DNA of 64,000 bases, taken from positions 22,458,787-22,522,786 of the forward strand of contig NC_080061.1 in the NCBI RefSeq assembly GCF_026212465.1, given 5' to 3'. The position numbers and the translations under genes were made by a program. The DNA comes from Amaranthus tricolor (taxonomy: Eukaryota > Streptophyta > Magnoliopsida > Caryophyllales > Amaranthaceae). The notes below the pieces were generated by a model, which ran no database searches, was not told where the DNA came from, and was given only the letters and a program-made list of their open reading frames with translations. Below are positions 11,254-21,851 of this stretch, one piece after another (position 1 is the first letter of the stretch; every line of letters starts with the position of its first letter).

Positions 11254-14106
11254 TGTGTTGAAATTGTTGGAATCGAAAAAATTAGTCATATGTTTGAAAT
11301 TACGTACTATGTTACTTTTTAAAATTGTTTTTATTTTTTTAAAAACTTTCTCGCATAAAGTAGTTCAAACTTTGTTTTTTTGCCAACAAACAAGGTACAG
11401 AACAATATTTGGTATATATTATTGTGTTGAAATGGTTAGAATCGAGCACAATAGTCATGTACTTGAAATTACATGCTAATAAGTTGCTTTTTTAATGTTT
11501 TTTATATTATTTTTGCAATTTCGGGCATAAATTGATTCAAACATGATTTGTTTCGCACGAAACGTAGCACACAACACTATTTGGTATAAATTATTGTGTT
11601 GAAATGGTTAGAATCAAAAACAATAGTCATATGCTTGAAATTACGTGCTAAGTTGCTTTTTAAAAATTTTTTTGGTTTTTTTAGCACTTTCTTGCATAAA
11701 GTGCTTTAAATTTGGTTTGTTTGGCAACACTATTTGGTACATATTATTGTGTTAAATGGTTAGAAAGGAAAACATTACTCATATATTTGAATTTACGTGC
11801 TAAGTTGCTTTTTTCAAGTTTTTGTTAGATGTTTTAGCACTTTCTCGTATAAAGTTGTTCAAACTTGGTTTGTTTCGCACGAAACATGGCACCAAATACT
11901 ATTTAGTTTATATTATTGTGTTGAAAATGTTTGGCTCGAAAACAATAGTCATGTACTTGAAATTACGTGCTAAGTTGCGTTTTTAATGTTTTTTTTTATA
12001 GTTTTTGGCACTTTCCCGTAGAAAGTGGCTCAAACTTGGTTTGTTTCGCACGAAACTCGACGCACAACACTATTTGGTATAAATTATTGTGTTGAAATGG
12101 TTGGAATCGAAAACAATAGTCATATGCTTGAAATTACGTGTTAAGGTTCTTTTTAAATATTTTTTTGGCAACAAAGAAGGCACACAACACTATTTGGTAT
12201 ATATTATTGTGTTGAAATGGTTAGAATCGCAAACAATGGTCATGTACTGGAAATTACGTGCTAAGTTGCTTTTTAAAAATTTTTTTGGTTTTTTTAGCAC
12301 TTTCTTGCATAAAGTGCTTTAAATTTGGTTTGTTTGGCAACACTATTTGGTACATATTATTGTGTTAAATAGTTACAAAGGAAAACATTACTCATATGTT
12401 TGAATTTACGTGCTAAGTTGCTTTTTTCAAGTTTTTGTTAGATGTTTTAGCACTTTCTCGTATAAAGTTGTTCAAAGTTGGTTTGTTTCGCACGAAACAT
12501 GGCACCAAATACTATTTAGTTTATATTATTGTGTTGAAAATGTTTGGCTCGAAAACAATAGTCATGTACTTGAAATTACGTGCTAAGTTGCGTTTTTAAT
12601 GTTTTTTTTTATAGTTTTTGGCACTTTCCCGTAGAAAGTGGCTCAAACTTGGTTTGTTTCGCACGAAACTCGACGCACAACAGTATTTGGTATAAATTAT
12701 TGTGTTGAAATGGTTGGAATCGAAAACAATAGTCATATGCTTGAAATTACGTGTTAAGGTTCTTTTTAAATATTTTTTTGGCAACAAAGAAGGCACACAA
12801 CACTATTTGGTATATATTATTGTGTTGAAATGGTTAGAATCGCAAACAATGGTCATGTACTGGAAATTACGTGCTAAGTTGCTTTTTAAAAATTTTTTTG
12901 GTTTTTTTAGCACTTTCTTGCATAAAGTGCTTTAAATTTGGTTTGTTTGGCAACACTATTTGGTACATATTATTGTGTTAAATAGTTAGAAAGGAAAACA
13001 TTACTCATATGTTTGAATTTACGTGCTAAGTTGCTTTTTTCAAGTTTTTGTTAGATGTTTTAGCACTTTCTCGTATAAAGTTGTTCAAAGTTGGTTTGTT
13101 TCGCACGAAACATGGCACCAAATACTATTTAGTTTATATTATTGTGTTGAAAATGTTTGGCTCGAAAACAATAGTCATGTACTTGAAATTACGTGCTAAG
13201 TTGCGTTTTTAATGTTTTTTTTTATAGTTTTTGGCACTTTCCCGTAGAAAGTGGCTCAAACTTGGTTTGTTTCGCACGAAACTCGACGCACAACACTATT
13301 TGGTATATATTATTGTGTTGAAATGGTTGGAATCGAAAACAATAGTCATATGCTTGAAATTACGTGTTAAGGTTCTTTTTAAATATTTTTTTGGCAACAA
13401 AGAAGGCACACAACACTATTTGGTATATATTATTGTGTTGAAATGGTTAGAATCGCAAACAATGGTCATGTACTGGAAATTACGTGTAAAGTTGCGTTTT
13501 TAATGTTTTAAATATTATTTTGGCAATATCTCGCATAAAGTTATTCAAACTTGGTTTGTTTCGCACGAAACCAAGCACACAACACTATTTGCTATAAATT
13601 ATTGTGTAGAAATGGTTAGAATCAAAAACAATAGTCATATCCTTGAAATTACGTTCTAAGTTGCTTTTTTAAAAATTTTTTTAGCTTTTTTATCACTTTC
13701 TCGAATAAAGTGGTTCAAACTTGATTTGTTTGGCAACAAACTAGGCGCAAAACACTATTTGGTATGTATTATTGTGTTGAAATGGTTAGAATCGAAAACA
13801 ACAGTCATATGCTTGAAATTACGTGCTAAGTTGCTTTTTTCAAGTTTTTTAAAGGTTTTATAACACTTTCTCGCATTAAGTCGTACAAACTTGGTTTGTT
13901 TTGCACGAAAAATGGCACCCAACACTATTTAGTTTATATTATTATGTTGAAATGACCAAAATAATAGTCATGTACTTGAAATTACGTGCTAAGTTGAATT
14001 TTTAATGTTTTTAATATTTTTTTTTGGCACTTTCCCGCAGAAAGTTGCTCAAACTTGGTTTGTTTCGCATGAAACTCGGCACACGATACTATTTGGTATA
14101 AATTAT
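11254..14106 (+). repeat. A-type HOR 6, expanded 18-mer (2,853 bp)
   Basis: m6 copies are at 12088, 12701 and 13314. It is very close to HOR 5, exactly 2,853 bp upstream, and to HOR 10, about 7,745 bp downstream. Private markers shared with HOR 10 include AGTTACAAAGG near 12376, CATATATTTGAATTTACG near 11782, and GCATTAAGTCG near 13874. Confidence 0.9.
12208..13433 (+). repeat. Two tandem 613-bp expansion modules in HOR 6
   Basis: The modules are 12208-12820 and 12821-13433. A single base change in the m5 end near 12683 (CAACAGTATTTGG for CAACACTATTTGG) opens a 66-codon minus-strand reading frame here that other copies lack. This is a chance effect. Confidence 0.88.
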
Positions 14107-15740
14107 TGTGTTGAAATTGTTGGAATCGAAAAAATTAGTCATATGTTTGAAATTACGTACTATGTTACTTTTTAAAATTGTTTTTATTTTTTAAAAAACT
14201 TTCTCGCATAAAGTAGTTCAAACTTTTTTTTTTGCCAACAAACAAGGTACAGAACAATATTTGGTATATATTATTGTGTTGAAATGGTTAGAATCGAGCA
14301 CAATAGTCATGTACTTGAAATTACATGCTAATAAGTTGCTTTTTTAATGTTTTTTATATTATTTTTGCAATTTCACGCATAAATTGATTCAAACATGATT
14401 TGTTTCGCACGAAACGTAGCACACAACACTATTTGGTATAAATTATTGTGTTAAAATGGTTAGAATCAAAAACAATAGTCATATGCTTGAAATTACGTGC
14501 TAAGTTGCTTTTTAAAAATTTTTTTGGTTTTTTTAGCACTTTCTTGCATAAAGTGCTTTAAATTTTGTTTGTTTGGCAACACTATTTGGTACATATTATT
14601 GTGTTAAATGGTTAGAAAGGAAAACATTACTCATATGTTTGAATTTACGTGCTAAGTTGCTTTTTTCAAGTTTTTGTTAGATGTTTTAGCACTTTCTCGT
14701 ATAAAGTTGTTCAAACTTGGTTTGTTTCGCACGAAACATGGCACCAAATACTATTTAGTTTATATTATTGTGTTGAAAATGTTTGGCTCGAAAACAATAG
14801 TCATGTACTTGAAATTACGTGCTAAGTTGCGTTTTTAATGTTTTTTTTTTATAGTTTTTGGCACTTTCCCTTAGAAAGTGGCTCAAACTTGGTTTGTTTC
14901 GCACGAAACTCGACGCACAACACTATTTGGTATAAATTATTGTGTTGAAATGGTTGGAATCGAAAACAATAGTCATATGCTTGAAATTACGTGTTAAGGT
15001 TCTTTTTAAATATTGTTTTGGCAACAAACAAGGCACACAACACTATTTGGTATATATTATTGTGTTGAAATGGTTAGAATCGCAAACAATAGTCATTTAC
15101 TTGAAATTACGTGTTAAGTTGCGTTTTTAATGTTTTAAATATTATTTTGGCAATATCTCGCATAAAATTATTCAAACTTGGTTTGTTCGCACGAAACCAA
15201 GCACACAACACTATTTGCTATAAATTATTGTGTAGAAATGGTTAGAATCAAAAACAATAGTTATATGCTTGAAATTACGTTCTAAGTTGCCTTTTTAAAA
15301 TTTTTTTTAGCTTTTTTATCACTTTCTCGAATAAAATAGTTCAAACTTGATTTGTTTGGTAACAAACAAGGCGCACAACACTATTTGGTATATATTATAG
15401 TGTTGATAATGGTTAGAATCGAAAACAACAGTCATATGCTTAAAATTACGTGCTAAGTTGCTTTTTTCAAGTTTTTTAAAGATTTTTTAGCACATTTTCG
15501 CATAAAGACGTTCAAACTTGGTTTGTTTAGCACGAAAAATGGCACCCAAAACTATTTAGTTTATATTATTATGTTGAAATGGTTAGACTCGAAAATAATA
15601 GTCATGTACTTGAAATTACGTGCTAAGTTGAATTTTTAATGTTTTTAATATTTTTTTTTGGCACTTTCCCGCAGAAAGTTGCTCAAACTTGGTTTGTTTC
15701 GCATGAAACTCGGCACACGATACTATTTGGTATAAATTAT
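14107..15740 (+). repeat. A/C mosaic HOR 7, 10-mer (1,634 bp)
   Basis: m1-m5 are A-type and m6-m10 are C-type. Monomers after m5 are m6 14941, m7 15061, m8 15229, m9 15399 and m10 15570. m10 is 171 bp because it lacks the A-type 7-bp deletion, which explains most of the extra length. Confidence 0.88.
15010..15602 (+). repeat. C-type tract, first copy
   Basis: Diagnostic C markers in order are TATTGTTTTGGCAACAAACA in m6, TTTGTTCGCACGAAACC with one T missing in m7, AGTTATATGC and TTGGTAACAAACAAGG in m8, GTGTTGATAATGG and AAAGACGTTCAAAC in m9, and GGTTAGACTCGAAAATAATA in m10. Several states match the B family (ATAGTTATATGC, GCGCACAACAC, undeleted m10). C may therefore preserve an ancestral or intermediate half-HOR. 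Confidence 0.8.
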
Positions 15741-15908
15741 TGTGTTGAAATTGTTGGAATCGAAAAAATTAGTCATATGTTTGAAATTACGTACTATGTT
15801 ACTTTTTAAAAATTTTTTTATTTTTTTTAAAACTTTCTCGCATAAAGTAGTTCAAACTTTGTTTTTTGCAAACAAACAAGGCACAGAACAATATTTGGTA
15901 TATATTAT
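15741..15908 (+). repeat. Reference A monomer m1 (168 bp, Q class)
   Basis: It begins TGTGTTGAAATTGTTGG and ends in GCAAACAAACAAGGCACAG with no GTTTCG dyad. Its partner in the second half is m6, with which it shares GGTTGG/TGTTGG at the start and CAAGGCACA/GAAGGCACA near the end. ACTTT and AAAGT arms flank CTCGCAT. Confidence 0.85.
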
Positions 15909-16080
15909 TGTGTTGAAATGGTTAGAATCGAGCACAATAGTCATGTACTTGAAATTACATGCTAATAAGTTGCTTTTTTAATGTTTTTTATATTATTTTG
16001 GCAATTTCACGCATAAAATGATTCAAACATGATTTGTTTCGCACGAAACATAGCACACAACACTATTTGGTATAAATTAT
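15909..16080 (+). repeat. Reference A monomer m2 (172 bp, P class)
   Basis: It contains GTTTCGCACGAAACATAGC. It also has a 3-bp TAA duplication (CATGCTAATAAGTTGC) compared with B-type CATGCTAAGTTGC. Its partner is m7. The usual ACTTT/AAAGT dyad is replaced by an ATTT/AAAT version. Confidence 0.85.
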
Positions 16081-16232
16081 TGTGTTGAAATGGTTAGAAT
16101 CAAAAACAATAGTCATATGCTTGAAATTACGTGCTAAGTTGCTTTTTAAAAATTTTTTTGGTTTTTTAGCACTTTCTTGCATAAAGTGTTTTAAATTTGG
16201 TTTGTTTGGCAACACTATTTGGTACATATTAT
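16081..16232 (+). repeat. Reference A monomer m3 (152 bp, Q class, internally deleted)
   Basis: It starts with GAATCAAAAACAATAG, as does its partner m8. About 17 bp of the CAACAAACAAGGCGCA region is missing, leaving TTTGGCAACACTATTTGG. It was the acceptor in the m7/m3 hybrid. Confidence 0.85.
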
Positions 16233-16401
16233 TGTGTTAAATGGTTAGAAAGGAAAACATTACTCATATGTTTGAATTTACGTGCTAAGTTGCTTTTTTC
16301 AAGTTTTTGTTAGATGTTTTAGCACTTTCTCGTATAAAGTTGTTCAAACTTGGTTTGTTTCGCACGAAACATGGCACCAAATACTATTTAGTTTATATTA
16401 T
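16233..16401 (+). repeat. Reference A monomer m4 (169 bp, P class)
   Basis: It shares TTGCTTTTTTCAAG and the ending CTATTTAGTTTATATTATT with its partner m9. All three dyads are complete here: ACTTT/AAAGT at 16324-16340, CAAAC-TTG-GTTTG at 16345-16357, and GTTTCG-CA-CGAAAC at 16357-16370. Confidence 0.85.
16357..16370 (+). other. Dyad GTTTCG-CA-CGAAAC, reference copy
   Basis: A 14-bp inverted repeat with perfect 6-bp arms and a 2-base centre. Exact copies occur in most P-class monomers (m2, m4, m5, m7). Variants occur in m9 (TTTTGCACGAAAAA) and m10 (TTTCGCATGAAAC). It is absent from m1, m3, m6 and m8. It is a plausible site for a dimeric DNA-binding protein, but no such protein is known from this sequence. 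Confidence 0.6.
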
Positions 16402-16573
16402 TTTGTTGAAAATGTTTGGCTCGAAAACAATAGTCATGTACTTGAAATTACGTGCTAAGTTGCGTATTTAATGTTTTTTTTTAATAGTTTTTGGCACTTT
16501 CCCGTAGAAAGTGGCTCAAACTTGGTTTGTTTCGCACGAAACTCGACGCACAACATTATTTGGTATAAATTAT
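16402..16573 (+). repeat. Reference A monomer m5 (172 bp, P class)
   Basis: It has GAAAATGTTTGGCTCGAAAAC near the start, GCACTTTCCCGTAGAAAGTG, and GTTTCGCACGAAACTCGACG. Its partner is m10, with which it shares the CCCG loop between ACTTTC and GAAAGT. The T-run at the centre varies in length between HOR copies. Confidence 0.85.
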
Positions 16574-16693
16574 TGTGTTGAAATGGTTGGAATCGAAAAC
16601 AATAGTCATATGCTTGAAATTACGTGTTAAGGTTCTTTTTAAATATTTTTTCGGCAACAAAGAAGGCACACAACACTATTTGGTATATATTAT
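16574..16693 (+). repeat. Reference A monomer m6 (120 bp, truncated Q class)
   Basis: About 50 bp in the middle are missing, removing the ACTTT/AAAGT and CAAAC/GTTTG dyads. The A/T tract joins directly to CGGCAACAAAGAAGGCACAC. The same truncation is present in A, B and C families, so it predates their split. Confidence 0.88.
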
Positions 16694-16862
16694 TGTGTTG
16701 AAATGGTTAGAATCGCAAACAATAGTCATCTACTTGAAATTACGTGTTAAGTTGCGTTTTTAATGTTTTAAATATTATTTTGGCAATATCTCGCATAAAG
16801 TTATTCAAACTTGGTTTGTTTCGCACGAAACCAAGCACACAACACTATTTGCTATAAATTAT
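16694..16862 (+). repeat. Reference A monomer m7 (169 bp, P class)
   Basis: It starts GAATCGCAAACAATAG and has GTTTCGCACGAAACCAAGC. Its left ACTTT arm has decayed (GCAATATCTCGCATAAAGTT), so only two dyads remain. Its partner is m2. It was the donor in the m7/m3 hybrid. Confidence 0.85.
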
Positions 16863-17032
16863 TGTGTAGAAATGGTTAGAATCAAAAACAATAGTCATAT
16901 CCTTGAAATTACGTTCTAAGTTGCTTTTTTAAAATTTTTTTTAGCTTTTTTATCACTTTCTCGAATAAAGTGGTTCAAACTTGATTTGTTTGGCAACAAA
17001 CAAGGCGCAAAACACTATTTGGTATGTATTAT
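16863..17032 (+). repeat. Reference A monomer m8 (170 bp, Q class)
   Basis: It starts TGTGTAGAAATGG, with CATATCCTTG and ACGTTCTAAG as diagnostic bases. It has CACTTTCTCGAATAAAGTG and ends with TTTGGCAACAAACAAGGCGC. Its partner is m3. Confidence 0.85.
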
Positions 17033-17202
17033 TGTGTTGAAATGGTTAGAATCGAAAACAACAGTCATATGCTTGAAATTACGTGCTAAGTTGCTTTTTT
17101 CAAGTTTTTTAAAGGTTTTATAGCACTTTCTCGCATAAAGTCGTACAAACTTGGTTTGTTTTGCACGAAAAATGGCACCCAACACTATTTAGTTTATATT
17201 AT
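17033..17202 (+). repeat. Reference A monomer m9 (170 bp, degenerate P class)
   Basis: It carries TTTTGCACGAAAAATGGCAC in place of the intact GTTTCG dyad, so it is a degenerate P monomer. It shares TTGCTTTTTTCAAG with its partner m4. Confidence 0.85.
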
Positions 17203-17366
17203 TATGTTGAAATGGCCAAAATAATAGTCATGTACTTGAAATTACGTGCTAAGTTGAATTTTTAATGTTTTTAATATTTTTTTTTGGCACTTTCCCGCAG
17301 AAAGTTGCTCAAACTTGGTTTGTTTCGCATGAAACTCGGCACACGATACTATTTGGTATAAATTAT
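17203..17366 (+). repeat. Reference A monomer m10 (164 bp, P class with 7-bp deletion)
   Basis: GAAATGGCCAAAATAATAG lacks TTAGACT, which is present in B and C m10. The deletion is therefore a derived A-family character. The dyad reads GTTTCGCATGAAAC. ACTTTC and GAAAGT flank CCGCA. Confidence 0.87.
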
Positions 17367-18999
17367 TGTGTTGAAATTGTTGGAATCGAAAAAATTAGTC
17401 ATATGTTTGAAATTACGTACTATGTTACTTTTTAAAAATTTTTTTATTTTTTTTAAAACTTTCTCGCATAAAGTAGTTCAAACTTTGTTTTTTGCAAACA
17501 AACAAGGCACAGAACAATATTTGGTATATATTATTGTGTTGAAATGGTTAGAATCGAGCACAATAGTCATGTACTTGAAATTACATGCTAATAAGTTGCT
17601 TTTTTAATGTTTTTTATATTATTTTGGCAATTTCACGCATAAAATGATTCAAACATGATTTGTTTCGCACGAAACATAGCACACAACACTATTTGGTATA
17701 AATTATTGTGTTGAAATGGTTAGAATCAAAAACAATAGTCATATGCTTGAAATTACGTGCTAAGTTGCTTTTTAAAAATTTTTTTGGTTTTTTAGCACTT
17801 TCTTGCATAAAGTGTTTTAAATTTGGTTTGTTTGGCAACACTATTTGGTACATATTATTGTGTTAAATGGTTAGAAAGGAAAACATTACTCATATGTTTG
17901 AATTTACGTGCTAAGTTGCTTTTTTCAAGTTTTTGTTAGATGTTTTAGCACTTTCTCGTATAAAGTTGTTCAAACTTGGTTTGTTTCGCACGAAACATGG
18001 CACCAAATACTATTTAGTTTATATTATTTTGTTGAAAATGTTTGGCTCGAAAACAATAGTCATGTACTTGAAATTACGTGCTAAGTTGCGTATTTAATGT
18101 TTTTTTTTTATAGTTTTTGGCACTTTCCCGTAGAAAGTGGCTCAAACTTGGTTTGTTTCGCACGAAACTCGACGCACAACATTATTTGGTATAAATTATT
18201 GTGTTGAAATGGTTGGAATCGAAAACAATAGTCATATGCTTGAAATTACGTGTTAAGGTTCTTTTTAAATATTGTTTTGGCAACAAACAAGGCACACAAC
18301 ACTATTTGGTATATATTATTGTGTTGAAATGGTTAGAATCGCAAACAATAGTCATTTACTTGAAATTACGTGTTAAGTTGCGTTTTTAATGTTTTAAATA
18401 TTATTTTGGCAATATCTCGCATAAAATTATTCAAACTTGGTTTGTTCGCACGAAACCAAGCACACAACACTATTTGCTATAAATTATTGTGTAGAAATGG
18501 TTAGAATCAAAAACAATAGTTATATGCTTGAAATTACGTTCTAAGTTGCCTTTTTAAAATTTTTTTTAGCTTTTTTATCACTTTCTCGAATAAAATAGTT
18601 CAAACTTGATTTGTTTGGTAACAAACAAGGCGCACAACACTATTTGGTATATATTATAGTGTTGATAATGGTTAGAATCGAAAACAACAGTCATATGCTT
18701 AAAATTACGTGCTAAGTTGCTTTTTTCAAGTTTTTTAAAGATTTTTTAGCACATTTTCGCATAAAGACGTTCAAACTTGGTTTGTTTAGCACGAAAAATG
18801 GCACCCAAAACTATTTAGTTTATATTATTATGTTGAAATGGTTAGACTCGAAAATAATAGTCATGTACTTGAAATTACGTGCTAAGTTGAATTTTTAATG
18901 TTTTTAATATTTTTTTTTGGCACTTTCCCGCAGAAAGTTGCTCAAACTTGGTTTGTTTCGCATGAAACTCGGCACACGATACTATTTGGTATAAATTAT
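17367..18999 (+). repeat. A/C mosaic HOR 9, 10-mer (1,633 bp)
   Basis: m1-m5 match HOR 8 (GCAAACAAAC in m1, ATTATTTTGTTG and CAACATTATTTGG around m5) and m6-m10 are C-type. It is thus a third combination of an A first half with the C second half. Confidence 0.88.
18270..18860 (+). repeat. C-type tract, second copy
   Basis: It carries all C markers described for the first copy, including TTTGTTCGCACG with one T missing and GTGTTGATAATGG. It lies 3,258-3,259 bp after the first copy. Confidence 0.8.
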
Positions 19000-21851
19000 T
19001 GTGTTGAAATTGTTGGAATCGAAAAAATTAGTCATATGTTTGAAATTACGTACTATGTTACTTTTTAAAATTGTTTTTATTTTTTTTAAAACTTTCTCGC
19101 ATAAAGTAGTTCAAACTTTGTTTTTTGCCAACAAACAAGGCACAGAACAATATTTGGTATATATTATTGTGTTGAAATGGTTAGAATCGAGCACAATAGT
19201 CATGTACTTGAAATTACATGCTAATAAGTTGCTTTTTTAATGTTTTTTATATTATTTTTGCAATTTCGGGCATAAATTGATTCAAACATGATTTGTTTCG
19301 CACGAAACGTAGCACACAACACTATTTGGTATAAATTATTGTGTTGAAATGGTTAGAATCAAAAACAATAGTCATATGCTTGAAATTACGTGCTAAGTTG
19401 CTTTTTAAAAATTTTTTTGGTTTTTTTAGCACTTTCTTGCATAAAGTGCTTTAAATTTGGTTTGTTTGGCAACACTATTTGGTACATATTATTGTGTTAA
19501 ATGGTTAGAAAGGAAAACATTACTCATATATTTGAATTTACGTGCTAAGTTGCTTTTTTCAAGTTTTTGTTAGATGTTTTAGCACTTTCTCGTATAAAGT
19601 TGTTCAAACTTGGTTTGTTTCGCACGAAACATGGCACCAAATACTATTTAGTTTATATTATTGTGTTGAAAATGTTTGGCTCGAAAACAATAGTCATGTA
19701 CTTGAAATTACGTGCTAAGTTGCGTTTTTAATGTTTTTTTTTATAGTTTTTGGCACTTTCCCGTAGAAAGTGGCTCAAACTTGGTTTGTTTCGCACGAAA
19801 CTCGACGCACAACACTATTTGGTATAAATTATTGTGTTGAAATGGTTGGAATCGAAAACAATAGTCATATGCTTGAAATTACGTGTTAAGGTTCTTTTTA
19901 AATATTTTTTTGGCAACAAAGAAGGCACACAACACTATTTGGTATATATTATTGTGTTGAAATGGTTAGAATCGCAAACAATGGTCATGTACTGGAAATT
20001 ACGTGCTAAGTTGCTTTTTAAAAATTTTTTTGGTTTTTTTAGCACTTTCTTGCATAAAGTGCTTTAAATTTGGTTTGTTTGGCAACACTATTTGGTACAT
20101 ATTATTGTGTTAAATAGTTACAAAGGAAAACATTACTCATATGTTTGAATTTACGTGCTAAGTTGCTTTTTTCAAGTTTTTGTTAGATGTTTTAGCACTT
20201 TCTCGTATAAAGTTGTTCAAAGTTGGTTTGTTTCGCACGAAACATGGCACCAAATACTATTTAGTTTATATTATTGTGTTGAAAATGTTTGGCTCGAAAA
20301 CAATAGTCATGTACTTGAAATTACGTGCTAAGTTGCGTTTTTAATGTTTTTTTTTATAGTTTTTGGCACTTTCCCGTAGAAAGTGGCTCAAACTTGGTTT
20401 GTTTCGCACGAAACTCGACGCACAACACTATTTGGTATAAATTATTGTGTTGAAATGGTTGGAATCGAAAACAATAGTCATATGCTTGAAATTACGTGTT
20501 AAGGTTCTTTTTAAATATTTTTTTGGCAACAAAGAAGGCACACAACACTATTTGGTATATATTATTGTGTTGAAATGGTTAGAATCGCAAACAATGGTCA
20601 TGTACTGGAAATTACGTGCTAAGTTGCTTTTTAAAAATTTTTTTGGTTTTTTTAGCACTTTCTTGCATAAAGTGCTTTAAATTTGGTTTGTTTGGCAACA
20701 CTATTTGGTACATATTATTGTGTTAAATAGTTAGAAAGGAAAACATTACTCATATGTTTGAATTTACGTGCTAAGTTGCTTTTTTCAAGTTTTTGTTAGA
20801 TGTTTTAGCACTTTCTCGTATAAAGTTGTTCAAAGTTGGTTTGTTTCGCACGAAACATGGCACCAAATACTATTTAGTTTATATTATTGTGTTGAAAATG
20901 TTTGGCTCGAAAACAATAGTCATGTACTTGAAATTACGTGCTAAGTTGCGTTTTTAATGTTTTTTTTTATAGTTTTTGGCACTTTCCCGTAGAAAGTGGC
21001 TCAAACTTGGTTTGTTTCGCACGAAACTCGACGCACAACACTATTTGGTATATATTATTGTGTTGAAATGGTTGGAATCGAAAACAATAGTCATATGCTT
21101 GAAATTACGTGTTAAGGTTCTTTTTAAATATTTTTTTGGCAACAAAGAAGGCACACAACACTATTTGGTATATATTATTGTGTTGAAATGGTTAGAATCG
21201 CAAACAATGGTCATGTACTGGAAATTACGTGTAAAGTTGCGTTTTTAATGTTTTAAATATTATTTTGGCAATATCTCGCATAAAGTTATTCAAACTTGGT
21301 TTGTTTCGCACGAAACCAAGCACACAACACTATTTGCTATAAATTATTGTGTAGAAATGGTTAGAATCAAAAACAATAGTCATATCCTTGAAATTACGTT
21401 CTAAGTTGCTTTTTTAAAAATTTTTTTAGCTTTTTTATCACTTTCTCGAATAAAGTGGTTCAAACTTGATTTGTTTGGCAACAAACAAGGCGCAAAACAC
21501 TATTTGGTACGTATTATTGTGTTGAAATGGTTAGAATCGAAAACAACAGTCATATGCTTGAAATTACGTGCTAAGTTGCTTTTTTCAAGTTTTTTAAAGG
21601 TTTTATAACACTTTCTCGCATTAAGTCGTACAAACTTGGTTTGTTTTGCACGAAAAATGGCACCCAACACTATTTAGTTTATATTATTATGTTGAAATGA
21701 CCAAAATAATAGTCATGTACTTGAAATTACGTGCTAAGTTGAATTTTTAATGTTTTTAATATTTTTTTTTGGCACTTTCCCGCAGAAAGTTGCTCAAACT
21801 TGGTTTGTTTCGCATGAAACTCGGCACACGATACTATTTGGTATAAATTAT
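19000..21851 (+). repeat. A-type HOR 10, expanded 18-mer (2,852 bp)
   Basis: m6 copies are at 19833, 20446 and 21059. From m2 onward it matches HOR 6, including the rare CGGGCATAAATT, CATATATTTG and TTACAAAGG variants. Its m1 is of another subtype (AAGGCACAG, six T before GCC), so the duplicated segment begins after m1. Confidence 0.9.
19953..21178 (+). repeat. Two tandem 613-bp expansion modules in HOR 10
   Basis: The modules are 19953-20565 and 20566-21178. The first carries TTACAAAGG at about 20121, the counterpart of the same change at 12376. Confidence 0.88.

Larger units (their letters stand above)
15741..17366 (+). repeat. A-type HOR 8, 10-mer (1,626 bp), reference unit
   Basis: A complete standard A unit, used as the reference for monomer boundaries in this annotation. 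The m1-to-m6 distance is 833 bp and the m6-to-next-m1 distance is 793 bp, which gives the two half-HORs. Confidence 0.93.

Noticed and set aside
12596..12796. 66-codon minus-strand reading frame
   Set aside because: It exists only because of one base change near 12683 in a single repeat copy. Equivalent positions in other copies are closed.
16357..16370. GTTTCGCACGAAAC as a bacterial operator or the dyads as rho-independent terminators
   Set aside because: The sites lie in a eukaryotic-type satellite with no genes nearby. T-runs precede the stems rather than follow them.
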